Assembly: GCF_020639365.1 (NCBI RefSeq) | Contig: NZ_JAINUL010000001.1 | Coordinates: forward strand, 5,894,404-5,958,403 | Direction: 5' to 3' | From: Streptomyces flavotricini | Lineage (GTDB): Bacteria; Actinomycetota; Actinomycetes; Streptomycetales; Streptomycetaceae | Length of the DNA stretch: 64,000 nt | Shown: piece after piece, positions 49,745 to 58,379 of the stretch | How positions within the stretch are numbered: position 1 is the first letter of the stretch | Layout: every line of letters starts with the position of its first letter | Notes under the pieces: generated by a model | Told to the model about the DNA's origin: nothing | Seen by the model: only the letters and a program-made list of their open reading frames with translations | Database searches by the model: none | Translations under genes and position numbers: made by a program

Positions 49745-51474
49745 GCGGCCTCCGCCTCCGTCAGCTGGGAGAGCACGATCTCCCGGTAGGTCTCGTTGTC
49801 GGCCATCAGCTCGTGGTGGCGCCCCTCGCCCACGACCTGGCCCTCGTCCAGCACGATGATCCGGTCGGCGTCGCGGATCGTGGAGACCCGCTGGGCGACG
49901 ATGACCACCGTCGCCTCCTCCGTCTCGCGGGAGAGCGCCGCGCGCAGCGCCGCGTCCGTCGCGTAGTCGAGCGCGGAGAAGGAGTCGTCGAAGAGGTAGA
50001 TCTCCGGGCGCTGCACCAGCGTGCGGGCGATGGCCAGGCGCTGGCGCTGGCCGCCGGAGACGTTCGTTCCGCCCTGGGTGATGGGCGCGTCCAGGCCACC
50101 CTCCAGCTCGGACACGAAGCCCTTGGCCTGGGCCACGTCCAGCGCGTGCCACAGCTCCTCGTCGGTGGCCTCGGGACGCCCGTACCGCAGGTTGGAGGCG
50201 ACGGTTCCGGAGAAGAGGTACGGCTTCTGCGGGACCATGCCGACCGTCTTGGCCAGCAGCTCCGGGTCGAGGCGGCGTACGTCCTCACCGTCGACCAGCA
50301 CATCGCCGCCGGTCGCGTCGAACAGCCGCGGGACCAGGCCCAGCAGCGTGGACTTGCCGCTGCCGGTGGAGCCGATGACCGCGGTGGTCTCGCCGGGGCG
50401 GGCCACCAGGTCCACCCCGCGCAGCACCGGCGCCTCGGCGCCCGGGTAGCGGAAGTCGGCGCCGCGCAGCTCCAGCCGGCCGCGGACGAGCAGCTCGCGC
50501 ACGGGGTCGGCGGGCGGGACCACGCTCGACTCGGTGTCCAGGACCTCCTGGACGCGCTCGGCGCAGACCTCGGCGCGCGGCACCATCATGAACATGAAGG
50601 TGGCCATCATCACGGACATGACGATCTGCATCAGGTAGGCGAGGAAGGCCGTCAGCTGGCCGATCTCCATGCCGCCGCTGTCGATGCGCATCGCGCCGAA
50701 CCAGATGACCGCGACGCTGGAGATGTTCACGACCACGATCACGGTCGGGAACATCAGCGCGAGCAGCTTGCCGGCGGCCAGGGAGACCCCGGTCAGGTCG
50801 GCGTTGGCCTCCCGGAACCGGTCCTTCTCGTAGTCGTCGCGGATGAAGGCGCGGATCACGCGGTTGCCGGTGATCTGCTCGCGCAGCACCCGGTTCACGG
50901 TGTCCAGGCGGACCTGCATCTTCCGGAACAGCGGCCTCGTCCGCAGGACGATGGCGCCGACCGACAGACCGAGGACGGGGACCACGGCCAGCAGCACGCC
51001 CGACAGCTTCACGTCGAGCGAGAGCGCCATGGCGATGCCGCCGATGCACATGATCGGCGCCGAGACCATCAGCGTGAAGGTCATCAGGACCAGCATCTGG
51101 ATCTGCTGCACGTCGTTCGTCGTACGCGTGATCAGCGAGGGCGCGCCGAACTGGCCGAGCTCGCGCGCGGAGAAGCTCTGCACCCGGTCGAAGACCGAGG
51201 CACGGATGTCGCGGCCGACGGCGGCCGCGGTACGGGCGCCGAAGTACACGGCGCCGCAGTTGCACACGAGCTGGACGAGGGAGACGCCGAGCATCAGCGC
51301 GCCGAAGCGAAGGATGTAGCCGGTGTCCCCGCTGACGACACCGTTGTCGATGATGTCGGCGTTCAGCGTGGGCAGGTAGAGGCTCGCACTGGTCTGCAGC
51401 AGTTGCAGCAGGACCAGCAGGGCGATCGGTTTCCGGTACGGACTCAGATGGGTCCGCAGAAGTCGTATGAGCAC
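49741..51474 (-). CDS. ABC exporter half-transporter with degenerate catalytic site
   Basis: 577 residues: six helices and an ATPase domain with Walker A IGSTGSGKST, signature VSGGQRQRLAIART, but Walker B IYLFDDSFSALD, where Asp replaces the catalytic Glu. This is the asymmetry of heterodimeric exporters in which one ATP site is slow. GTG 51474 has GGAG seven bases upstream. First gene of the pair; a GGAGTAG-N14-CTACTCC dyad lies about 95 bases upstream. Confidence 0.9.
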   Translation of the reverse strand: MLIRLLRTHLSPYRKPIALLVLLQLLQTSASLYLPTLNADIIDNGVVSGDTGYILRFGALMLGVSLVQLVCNCGAVYFGARTAAAVGRDIRASVFDRVQSFSARELGQFGAPSLITRTTNDVQQIQMLVLMTFTLMVSAPIMCIGGIAMALSLDVKLSGVLLAVVPVLGLSVGAIVLRTRPLFRKMQVRLDTVNRVLREQITGNRVIRAFIRDDYEKDRFREANADLTGVSLAAGKLLALMFPTVIVVVNISSVAVIWFGAMRIDSGGMEIGQLTAFLAYLMQIVMSVMMATFMFMMVPRAEVCAERVQEVLDTESSVVPPADPVRELLVRGRLELRGADFRYPGAEAPVLRGVDLVARPGETTAVIGSTGSGKSTLLGLVPRLFDATGGDVLVDGEDVRRLDPELLAKTVGMVPQKPYLFSGTVASNLRYGRPEATDEELWHALDVAQAKGFVSELEGGLDAPITQGGTNVSGGQRQRLAIARTLVQRPEIYLFDDSFSALDYATDAALRAALSRETEEATVVIVAQRVSTIRDADRIIVLDEGQVVGEGRHHELMADNETYREIVLSQLTEAEAA

Positions 51475-51568
51475 GCGCAGGCTCCGGTCGGCAAGATCGA
51501 GGGGGTTCACTCCATCTTCGGCCACCGCACGACCGATCCCCACCGGTTTTCGCAAAGGCCGGTCAAAA

Positions 51569-51596
51569 GGAGTAGACCGGCCACCGGACCTACTCC
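51569..51596. promoter_or_regulatory. GGAGTAG-N14-CTACTCC dyad before the ABC exporter operon
   Basis: GGAGTAG (51569-51575) and CTACTCC (51590-51596) are perfect complements; an inner CCGG dyad lies in the spacer. Located about 95 bases before the first ABC gene and 40 bases after the kinase stop, so it is placed as an operator for a drug-responsive regulator. Confidence 0.45.
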
Positions 51597-51635
51597 AACG
51601 GCAGTAGACCCCGCGTCCCGGACGTACGTCGCCGC

Positions 51636-53090
51636 TCAGCCCTGGAACGCCCCCGGGTGGATCTGCTCCCGCGTCGCGATGTACTGCTGGCGCACCGCCT
51701 GCCAGGCCGGGTACTCCTCGCCCGGCTCGAAGACCTGCGCCGCCGGACCAGGCCACACCGGCGGGGTGTGCGGGGCCAGCGTGCCCTGCTGCACCCCGAG
51801 CGCCCACGCGGCCTGCCGCGCCGCACCCAGCGCCGCGTAGTCGGCCGGAGCCGGTACGACGACCTGCGTCCCGAACAACCCCGGTGCCGCGGCCTGTACG
51901 GCGGGCAGCTCGGCCGCCGCGCCCAGCAGGAACACCCGGCGGATCTCCACCCCGCGCGAACGCAGCACGTCGAGCGCGTCGACCAGCCCGCACAGCATGC
52001 CCTCGAACGCGGCCCGCGCCAGGTGCTCCGGCTTCATCGAGTCCCGGCGCAGACCGGACAGGGTCCCGGCGGTGTGCGGCAGGTTCGGGGTCCGCTCACC
52101 CTCCAGGTACGGCAGGAGTACGAGGCCGTGCGCGCCCGGCGTCGACTTCAGCGCGAGCTCGGACAGCCCCTCCAGATCGGTGCCCAGCAGCTCGGCGGTG
52201 CCGCGCAGCGCCCGTACGGCGTTGGAGGTGTTCACCACCGGCAGGTGCATGCCGCTCGCGTCGGCCAGCGAGGTGATCAGCCCGCCCGGCTCCGAGAGGG
52301 CCTCGCGGTGCACGGCCATCACCGAACCGGAAGCGCCCAGCGAGACCACCGCGTCACCGGGGCCGAGGCCCAGTCCGAGCGCGGCGGCCATGGTCTCCCC
52401 GGTGCCGGCGGAGATCAGCAGCCCCTCCGGCGTCATCCCGGCGGCTTCGGCCGGCCCGAGCACCTCGGGCAGCAGCGCCATGTGCCCGAGCGCCAGCTCG
52501 ACCAGGTCGGGGCGGTAGGAACCGGTGGCCGGCGACCAGTAGCCGGTGCCCGAGGCGCCGCCCCGGTCGGTGGTCCTCCGGGCCGGCCGGCCCAGCAGCT
52601 GCCAGACCAGCCAGTCGTGCGCGGACATCAGTACGGCCACCCGGCGGGCCGCCTCCGGCTCGGTGCGGGCCAGCCAGGCCAGCTTCGCCACCGGCTGGGC
52701 GGAGTGCGGGACGGACCCGACGGCCTCGGCCCAGGCCTGCCGGCCGCCGAACGCCTCGATCAGGTCCGCGGCGGCGACTTGGCCGCGCTTGTCGTTGCCG
52801 ACCAGGGCCGGACGTACGAGGGCGCCCTGCTGGTCCAGCGGCAGCAGCCCGTGCTGCTGCGCGGAGACGCCGATGGCCTGCACGCCTTCGAGGAGCCCGC
52901 CGCCGGCGGCCTCGCCGAGGGAGAGCAGCCAGGCCTGCGGGTCGGTCTCGTGGGGGTGGACGCTCTCGGGATCGCCCGCGGGCTGCGGATGCGGGGCGTA
53001 CCCCTGGCGCAGCACGGCACCCGTATCGGTGTCACAGACGATGATGCGAGTGAAGGCGGAAGAGCTGTCCAGCCCGGCGACTATCCCCAT
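51636..53090 (-). CDS. xylB: FGGY-family carbohydrate kinase, xylulokinase-like
   Basis: 484 residues, two actin-like ATPase halves. N-terminal phosphate loop MGIVAGLDSSSAFTRIIVCD, sugar-site block GVSAQQHGLLPLDQ with the QQHG signature of xylulokinases near residue 80, catalytic-region RGGASGTGYW near 178, ATP-site GTGETMAAALGLG and GASGSVM near 235-260, and FLLGAAAELPAVQ near 410. Expected to phosphorylate D-xylulose. No xylA or sugar transporter adjacent. Start ATG 53090; no ribosome site visible. Substrate assignment is by motif only. Confidence 0.8.
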   Translation of the reverse strand: MGIVAGLDSSSAFTRIIVCDTDTGAVLRQGYAPHPQPAGDPESVHPHETDPQAWLLSLGEAAGGGLLEGVQAIGVSAQQHGLLPLDQQGALVRPALVGNDKRGQVAAADLIEAFGGRQAWAEAVGSVPHSAQPVAKLAWLARTEPEAARRVAVLMSAHDWLVWQLLGRPARRTTDRGGASGTGYWSPATGSYRPDLVELALGHMALLPEVLGPAEAAGMTPEGLLISAGTGETMAAALGLGLGPGDAVVSLGASGSVMAVHREALSEPGGLITSLADASGMHLPVVNTSNAVRALRGTAELLGTDLEGLSELALKSTPGAHGLVLLPYLEGERTPNLPHTAGTLSGLRRDSMKPEHLARAAFEGMLCGLVDALDVLRSRGVEIRRVFLLGAAAELPAVQAAAPGLFGTQVVVPAPADYAALGAARQAAWALGVQQGTLAPHTPPVWPGPAAQVFEPGEEYPAWQAVRQQYIATREQIHPGAFQG

Positions 53091-53163
53091 GCGGAGAATT
53101 CTGCCGCACGCACGGGCGGGATCCGCCGCCCGGAGGCGCCGGATCCCGCCCGCTTCCCGTGGT

Positions 53164-53466
53164 TCAGGTGTTGCTCGTGCCCCATTCATCCTCGGAGCCG
53201 GCGCCGGCCCGGTCGCGCAGTCCCCGCACCCGCCCGGACAGGGAGGCGGGCACCGCGTCGCCGACCTTGTCGCTCACGGCGGCGAAGGCCTTCCCGGCGA
53301 GCTCGCGCCCCGTCTGACCGGCGCTCTCGGCGGCATTGCGCACCGCGGGGTTCTGCGCGATTCCGCGCGCGGACTTCCTCAGCTGCTCGTAACGCTCGCG
53401 TCCCGCGCGGGTTCCGAGGACGTATCCGAGGGCCAGTCCGACCACGAACGTGACCTTGTACCGCAT
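53164..53466 (-). CDS. YtxH-like small protein
   Basis: 100 residues: short N-terminal helix MRYKVTFVVGLALGYVLGTRAGRERYEQLRK, the YtxH-type Gly/Arg pattern, followed by a charged helical tail with GRELAGKAFAAVSDKVGD. Probably a membrane-anchored stress-type protein. Start ATG 53466 with GGGTGG upstream. Function unknown. Confidence 0.75.
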   Translation of the reverse strand: MRYKVTFVVGLALGYVLGTRAGRERYEQLRKSARGIAQNPAVRNAAESAGQTGRELAGKAFAAVSDKVGDAVPASLSGRVRGLRDRAGAGSEDEWGTSNT

Positions 53467-53612
53467 GCCTGCCACCCTTCGTCGTGTGGTGCCCGGCCCG
53501 CTGGCGATACCGATTGGCGGAGCACCCCCCTGCTTGCGCTAATCTATGACTCGCAACGGGCGCTCGCCCCTCCAGCAAGGCCGGAGGTGGGCTGTTCGGT
53601 GCACCGCAGCAA

Positions 53613-53685
53613 TCCCCTGTAGCTCAATTGGCAGAGCAGCCGGCTGTTAACCGGCAGGTTACTGGTTCGAGTCCAGTCGGGGGAG
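53613..53685 (+). tRNA. tRNA-Asn (GTT), copy 1
   Basis: 73-base cloverleaf: acceptor TCCCCTG/CGGGGGA with discriminator G, D-arm GCTC/GAGC, anticodon stem GCCGG/CCGGC with loop CTGTTAA (anticodon GTT, 53646-53648), T-arm ACTGG/CCAGT with TTCGAGT. No encoded CCA. A TAATCT box around 53540 may be its promoter. Confidence 0.95.
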
Positions 53686-53690
53686 CGCAG

Positions 53691-53763
53691 TCCCCTGTAG
53701 CTCAATTGGCAGAGCAGCCGGCTGTTAACCGGCAGGTTACTGGTTCGAGTCCAGTCGGGGGAG
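53691..53763 (+). tRNA. tRNA-Asn (GTT), copy 2
   Basis: Identical 73 bases to the first copy, five bases downstream (spacer CGCAG), followed by a T-tailed terminator. The 78-base unit is a perfect tandem duplication. Confidence 0.95.
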
Positions 53764-53767
53764 CGTG

Positions 53768-53804
53768 AAAGAAGAGGGCCTCACGCGAGGTCCTCTTTCT
53801 TTTT
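53768..53804 (+). terminator. Intrinsic terminator after the tRNA-Asn pair
   Basis: Hairpin AAGAGGGCCTC / GAGGTCCTCTT with a GC-rich top and a following TTCTTTTT run. Confidence 0.85.
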
Positions 53805-53901
53805 GCCCTGGTTCTGGAACCGGGCAGCCCTCAGAACGGTCTCCCTGAGCAGGCGAAGCCGATCATGCGAGGCATCCGAGGCAGGAGATCGTATGAGCGG
53901 C

Positions 53902-53907
53902 TATGCT
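53902..53907 (+). promoter_or_regulatory. -10 box of the CAT-anticodon tRNA gene
   Basis: TATGCT, about 42 bases before the tRNA. A short GGCGCG/CGCGCC dyad (53917-53938) lies between. Confidence 0.35.
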
Positions 53908-53948
53908 GCGGCAGACGGCGCGCACACATGTACGCGCCACGCCGTGAA

Positions 53949-54022
53949 GGGGCGGTAGCTCAGCCGGTTAGAGCAGCGGACTCATAATCCGTCGGCCGTG
54001 GGTTCGAGTCCCACCCGCCCCA
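53949..54022 (+). tRNA. tRNA with CAT anticodon (elongator Met or lysidine-type Ile2)
   Basis: 74-base cloverleaf: acceptor GGGGCGG/CCGCCCC, discriminator A, D-arm GCTC/GAGC, anticodon loop CTCATAA (CAT), T-arm GTGGG/CCCAC. It lacks initiator features. Whether it is elongator Met or the tRNA-Ile2 whose C34 becomes lysidine cannot be settled from sequence by eye; comparison of the anticodon-stem identity pairs would decide. Confidence 0.92.
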
Positions 54023-54254
54023 CCGCACACCAGGTGTGCAGAAACGATCTGGTCAGCATCTTTGCTGGCGGCGTGAGTCACCTCGGTGATCTTGGCGGCC
54101 CTCCGGGGCCGCCTTTCGCGTTCCAGGGGACGCCCAGGCGGATCGGCACGTCGCCCTGCGGGTCGCGTCCTCGCCGCGATCACCCTCGTCGTGGTCCTGG
54201 GCACCAGCCTCACCCCCGGCACCGGAGCCGCGGCCGTCGTCAAGGACTGGTAGC
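54023..54254 (+). other. Decayed stretch after the tRNA
   Basis: No intact gene. A plus-strand frame ending at TAG 54251-54253 reads LAAITLVVVLGTSLTPGTG then AAAVVKDW, like the last residues of an exported or membrane protein whose upstream part is missing. The tRNA and gene scraps together suggest an old insertion or deletion end. Confidence 0.3.
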
Positions 54255-54721
54255 CCCCTGGGGGGGCCAGTACCCACAGCAGGGCCCTGACGGTCAGCGG
54301 CGTGGTCGCGATCAGGCTGAGGTAGAGCTCCACCAGCGATCCGTCGCCCGTCAGGACATCGAGGTCGGCGGTCCCTCGCGAGAGCAGGTGGATGACGGCG
54401 TCGACGATGAGCCAGGAGGCGAGGCTGGCCCCGATCCACCACTTCCAGCGGGCGGTGACCTTGAGGAGGACCAGTGACTGCGACAGGCCGAGCAGGGGCC
54501 CGAGGACCAGACTCTGGCTGGCGGTCAGCAGGTAGGCCGTCGAGACGGGCTGGTGGGAGTCCTGTGCGCCGATCACGGCAGGCATGATCACCAGGAGCCA
54601 TACGAGCAGTGCCGGACCGGTGTTGGCGGTGACCCAGGCCTTCCGGGTGAGGGGGACCCGCTCCCTGACGACCAGCGGTCACCACCCACTCCTCGGCGAG
54701 TATGCGGACGCGGACGCGCAT
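54255..54721 (-). pseudogene. Frameshifted multi-pass membrane protein gene
   Basis: From ATG 54721 the frame reads MRVRVRILAEEWVVT, then coding sense continues only in another frame near 54680 (LVVRERVPLTRKAWVTANTGPA ...) through at least four hydrophobic segments with the GxxQxLVL-W pattern (LGLSQSLVLLKVTARWKWW) seen in uncharacterised actinobacterial membrane proteins. The second frame runs on without stop across the tRNA gene, so the natural 3' end is missing. A single indel near 54680 plus 3' truncation explains it. Confidence 0.5.
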
Positions 54722-54959
54722 GCCGTCCCGACGTCGAACGAGGACCGCCGCGGACCCGGCTCGCGCCACCGTCCGCCCTGCCGGTTCCGGCCCCGATCAC
54801 TCGTGTGGCCCCACCTCCGACGCGGTCCTCGGTGCGGGCGCCCGCAGGCGGCGGACACGTGAGCGGCCATGTCGGTGACCTCATGGTGTGTCTGCCGCAC
54901 ATTGCCCGTCCCACCCGGGAGGTTGGGCCCAGGGCAGAGGCTGCGGTCGGGGTGGAGTC
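54722..54959. other. Non-coding gap upstream of the channel gene
   Basis: 238 bases; no reading frame with convincing codon use, no RNA gene and no long repeat seen. It must hold the channel gene promoter. Confidence 0.4.
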
Positions 54960-55520
54960 GTGATCGGGAACTCGGGTGGTCACCGTCGGCAGGCGCTGCT
55001 GGCCGCCGCGCGCTCGCTGGCGACGATGGTGCTCCTCGTGGTCGCCTACTACCTGCTGCCCATGGATTCGGCGTTCACGGCCACCACCGTCCTCGCGCTC
55101 GTCGGTGGCATCACGGCCGTCGTGGTGCTCCTGTCCTGGCAGATCTACCGGATCACGCTGTCTCCGCGGCCCGGGTTGAAGGCCATGGAGACCATGGCGA
55201 TCACCGTGCCGCTGTTCGTCCTGCTGTTCGCCGCGGCCTGCTTCCTGATGGAACACAGCTCCTCCGGCAGCTTCAGCGAACCCCTGTCGCGCACCGACGC
55301 CCTGTACTTCTCGATGACGGTGTTCAGCACGGTCGGGTTCGGTGACGTCACCGCGCGCAGCGAGCCTGCCCGGGTGCTGACGACGGGGCAGATCACGCTG
55401 AACCTGCTGCTGCTCGGCGTGGCCGCCCGGCTCCTCGCCAACGCGGTCAAACGGGGCCGGCAACGCCTTGACCGGCCGGCCCGCCCCGACGGGAGTGACG
55501 GCCCGCCCCGTACCCCGTGA
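54960..55520 (+). CDS. Two-pore-helix type potassium channel family protein
   Basis: 186 residues. Four hydrophobic segments: two N-terminal (TMVLLVVAYYLLPM, VLALVGGITAVVVLLSW), then the channel core: AITVPLFVLLFAAACFLM, pore loop with selectivity filter TVGFGDV near residue 125, and the inner helix TLNLLLLGVAARLLANAV. The filter matches the K+ signature T-V-G-[YF]-G-D. No cytosolic RCK/TrkA domain. GTG 54960 is the probable start, ribosome site weak. The reading frame is intact although both flanks are decayed. Confidence 0.85.
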   Translation: MIGNSGGHRRQALLAAARSLATMVLLVVAYYLLPMDSAFTATTVLALVGGITAVVVLLSWQIYRITLSPRPGLKAMETMAITVPLFVLLFAAACFLMEHSSSGSFSEPLSRTDALYFSMTVFSTVGFGDVTARSEPARVLTTGQITLNLLLLGVAARLLANAVKRGRQRLDRPARPDGSDGPPRTP

Positions 55521-55539
55521 CGGTCGGCGGCGCTTCCCG

Positions 55540-55775
55540 TCTGCCGGCTGCCCGTGGTGAGGTAGTCGTCGATGGGGCGGGCGGCGTGGTAGCCGCTCTG
55601 GATCGCGCCGTCGATGAAGGAGCGCCCTCCGATCGCGGAGTCGGCGCCGGCGAAGAACAGCCGTCCCGCGGTGGTGCGCAGGTCGGGGAAGCGGCTTGCG
55701 AGTTGTCCGGGCCGGTAGATGCACCAAGTGCCCAGGGAGAGGGGGGCGGTCTTCTGGCCGTCAGGTGTCCCACCG
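55540..55775 (-). pseudogene. C-terminal fragment of a flavin monoamine oxidase-like gene
   Basis: Minus-strand frame reads GTPDGQKTAPLSLGTWCIYR, PGQLASRFPDLR, LFFAGADSAIGGRSFIDGAI and SGYHAARPIDDYL, the FAD-binding end of amine oxidases (block FAGAD..G.IDGAI.SG..AA). About 75 residues remain; the N-terminal 350 or more are absent and the 3' end runs into the channel gene without a proper stop. Remnant of a larger gene. Confidence 0.7.
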
Positions 55776-56237
55776 CAGCGGCGGCGGCCGGCCGGAGGGT
55801 GCGGTCGCAGGCGCCGGTTCCACCGCCGGCACGGACCGCGTCACCCGCACCCGCGGGGCGGTCCGCCATCCGCCGCACCCGTGGATCAACGGCCCGGACG
55901 GACACCCTCGGCGTACGCCGCACGGCCGTACCGGGCCCGCCCGGCGTGAGGCCGTCCCGCCCGCGTGGCGATCACCAGGTGAAGGGACGACCATGGGATG
56001 GCCGGAAGGACGCGTCGGCGTGATCCCCGGCTCTGGCCCGGAACGGCCGGAAGTGACACGAACCGGTCCTCCCTGAGGTTCCGGGAAAAGCGGGGCCGGC
56101 TCGGCGGTGGCGGTCACCGCCGTCCCGCGATCAGACTCCGAGATCCGAGATCCGAGATCCGTTTCCGAACGCCGCTGGAGTCTGCTCCTCGGACCACCGC
56201 CGGACCGCACTGGAGAACGAGGAACGGGTGATCATTC
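55776..56237. other. Intergenic region with a 7-bp triplet repeat
   Basis: No gene recognised. CCGAGAT occurs three times in tandem (56138-56158) about 80 bases before the amidotransferase gene; sequence before that is GC-rich without credible frames. Probably the remains of the lost amine oxidase region plus the promoter of the next gene. Confidence 0.4.
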
Positions 56238-57068
56238 ATGTGCCGATGGCTGGCCTACTCGGGGACGCCTCTCCTGCTCGACACCATCCTGTACAAGCCG
56301 GCGCACTCGCTCATCGATCAGAGCCTGCACTCCAAACTGGGCGTGGAGACGACGAACGGCGACGGGTTCGGCGTCGGATGGTACGCGGCGAACGGCACTC
56401 CGGCGGTCCTGCGGGACGTGGGACCCGCCTGGAACAACCGCAACCTGCGGGAGATCGCGGACCACGTCCAATCCCCGCTGTTCTTCGCCCACATCCGGGC
56501 GTCGACCGGAACGGCGGTGCAGCAGACGAACTGCCACCCCTTCCGGCACGGCCGCTGGCTGTGGATGCACAACGGGTCCATCGCGGATTTCCACCTCATG
56601 CGACGCGAGCTGTTCCTGCTCGTCGACCCCCAGCTGTTCAACGGCATCGAGGGAACGACGGACTCCGAGATGATGTTCTACCTCGCGCTCACCTTCGGCC
56701 TGGAACAGGACCCGCCCGGCGCCGTTGCGCGGATGGCGGGGACCGTGGAACGCATCGGCCACGAGAAGGGTGTGGAGTTCCCGCTCCAGATGACGGTCGC
56801 CGTGACCGACGGCGTGCGCGTGTGGGCCTTCCGCTACTCCAGCAAGGGCGAGTCCAGGTCGCTGTTCTACAGCAGCCGTGTGGACACCCTGCGCACCCTG
56901 CACCCCGATGTCGAGTTCCTGCAGGAGGTCTCCGACGAGACCCGCCTCATCGTGTCCGAGCCCCTCGGTGACCTGCCCGGCGCCTGGAACGAGGTGCCGG
57001 AGAGCAGCTACGGCGTCGTACAGCCGGGAGCGGACGAGATGTTCACCTTCAGCCCTCAGGCCGCCTGA
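56238..57068 (+). CDS. Class II glutamine amidotransferase (YafJ-like)
   Basis: 276 residues, Ntn-hydrolase glutaminase domain. Catalytic Cys is residue 2 (MCRWLAYSG); NGDGFGVGWY near residue 42, FFAHIRASTGTAVQQTNCHPF near 80-100 and WMHNGSIADF near 110 complete the site. No synthetase domain is fused, as in YafJ/DUG3-type proteins, so the ammonia acceptor is unknown. Start ATG 56238 is fixed by the need for Cys2; weak GGAACGGG ribosome site. Confidence 0.92.
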   Translation: MCRWLAYSGTPLLLDTILYKPAHSLIDQSLHSKLGVETTNGDGFGVGWYAANGTPAVLRDVGPAWNNRNLREIADHVQSPLFFAHIRASTGTAVQQTNCHPFRHGRWLWMHNGSIADFHLMRRELFLLVDPQLFNGIEGTTDSEMMFYLALTFGLEQDPPGAVARMAGTVERIGHEKGVEFPLQMTVAVTDGVRVWAFRYSSKGESRSLFYSSRVDTLRTLHPDVEFLQEVSDETRLIVSEPLGDLPGAWNEVPESSYGVVQPGADEMFTFSPQAA

Positions 57069-57097
57069 CGCCGCGATCGATGCCCGTGCTTCTCGCC

Positions 57098-57135
57098 GCC
57101 TGCCCCTGACCGGCTCAGGCCGGTCAGGGGCAGGC
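57098..57135. terminator. Bidirectional terminator
   Basis: GCCTGCCCCTGACCGG (57098-57113) and CCGGTCAGGGGCAGGC (57120-57135) are perfect complements with a 6-base loop; the 3' arm overlaps the stop codon of the convergent gene. Confidence 0.85.
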
Positions 57136-58101
57136 GGCCGCCGGGTCGTCGTGGACGATGGCGCAGACCATCCGGGCGCCGCGCCCGTGATCGGGGTAGG
57201 CCGCGAGCAGCTCGGCCTTGAAGTCGTTCCACTGGCGGGTGAGTTCGGCGGTCGCTCCGGCCGTCGCGCGGCGGAAGTCGTCGCCCGTCCCGGCGCGTGC
57301 GGATGCGGCGGTGTCCTTGTTCAGGGTCGGGGTGTGGGCGACGCGCCCGTCGCAGTCGGCCGGTTCGACGCCGGTGGAATCGATGTCGGGGTAGCAGCCG
57401 GTGGTGAGGTCCTCGGGGATGCGCCCGCGCGCGTCCCGGGTCCAGTCGGCGTCCTTCATGGCGCTGTAGCGGCGGATGTCGAGGAACGGCGGGTGGTCCG
57501 TACGGTCCAGGCCGGGCGGGTTGTCGAGGCCGACCGGACCCGCGGCGGGCCGGTCGCTCCAGTTGGAGTGCGCGTAGAAGTCCTCGATCTGGTGCCAGCC
57601 GCGGCCGAGCTGTTCGAGGACGGCGCATTTGGCCCGCCCGGGCTTCTCGTCCCACGTGCAGGGGGTGGACAGGTCGCTCTGGTCGGCGCGCACCGCGCCG
57701 TCGGTGCCCACGAGGCCGTCGGCGGCCCGGACCGCGTTGCGGAAGCGGGCGACGGACGTACGGATGCAGGCGAGGAGCTCCGTGCTCGCCTCGTCCCGGG
57801 TGCGGGGGTAGTCGGCGGAGTACCGGGGGGCGAGGTGGTCGGCGTTGTCGCAGTGCAGGGGGCCGACCTCGAAGTAGGGGCGGCGGTCGTTGGCGTTGAT
57901 CGCCCCGTCGTGGGCGTCGGCCATCGCCGTCAGCGTGAGTGGCTCCCAGGGCAGCGCCGCCCGGGTGATGTCCTCGTGGTTGGCGCCGGTGAAGGCGTGG
58001 GCCGCGCCGCTCGGCAGCACGGCCAGGACGGCTGCCAGGGCCGCCGCGAAGGCCGCGGTGGAGGCGGCCCGGGGCCTGCCGGGGACCGCGAGGGGCGACA
58101 T
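57124..58101 (-). CDS. Secreted CinY/HET-C-like protein
   Basis: 325 residues with a Sec signal peptide ending LPSGAAHA-FTG. The mature N-terminus FTGANHEDITRAALPWEP and the block GRGWHQIEDFYAHSNWSDRP near residue 180 match HET-C/CinY and the metal-binding pattern of zinc phospholipase C/P1-type folds (H, ED.YAH). Four or more cysteines suggest disulfides. Enzymatic activity not established. Start ATG 58101 with AGCCCCC upstream; the frame to 58137 adds a non-signal extension. Confidence 0.75.
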   Translation of the reverse strand: MSPLAVPGRPRAASTAAFAAALAAVLAVLPSGAAHAFTGANHEDITRAALPWEPLTLTAMADAHDGAINANDRRPYFEVGPLHCDNADHLAPRYSADYPRTRDEASTELLACIRTSVARFRNAVRAADGLVGTDGAVRADQSDLSTPCTWDEKPGRAKCAVLEQLGRGWHQIEDFYAHSNWSDRPAAGPVGLDNPPGLDRTDHPPFLDIRRYSAMKDADWTRDARGRIPEDLTTGCYPDIDSTGVEPADCDGRVAHTPTLNKDTAASARAGTGDDFRRATAGATAELTRQWNDFKAELLAAYPDHGRGARMVCAIVHDDPAAACP

Positions 58102-58287
58102 GGGGGCTCCAGGTGTGCGCGGGCGCGCCGGCCGCACCCGACCGGCGCCGGCCGCGGTGATCGCCTTGGTGCGGCGGCGGGCAGGACGGCCGTACTTCCA
58201 TGCTGCGCGCCCGGCCGCGGTGCCGCACGCGCGCGGGGCCGCCTCCTGGGGCCCCGGCCGCGCCGGAGACCCGCGTCCCGCGACGGG

Positions 58288-58322
58288 CCTGCGGCCCGGG
58301 GAGGTCCTCCCCGGGCCGCAGG
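58288..58322 (-). terminator. Terminator after the carboxylate-amine ligase gene
   Basis: CCTGCGGCCCGGGGAGG (58288-58304) and CCTCCCCGGGCCGCAGG (58306-58322) are perfect complements; in practice the top pairs open to form the loop. Confidence 0.8.
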
Positions 58323-58379
58323 TGCGGAAACGATCGTGGGCCGCACCCGCGGCTTCGGTGGTTCGGGGCCGGACACCCC

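Noticed and set aside
53949..54950. tRNA 3' end as an attachment site with a downstream direct repeat
   Set aside because: The only similar downstream sequence is a 9-base GTCCCACCC match near 54907, too short to call an att site; no integrase gene is present.
54588..55727. 379-codon minus-strand frame over the K+ channel gene
   Set aside because: Shadow of the channel gene; only the separate amine oxidase frame at 55540-55775 has recognisable protein content.
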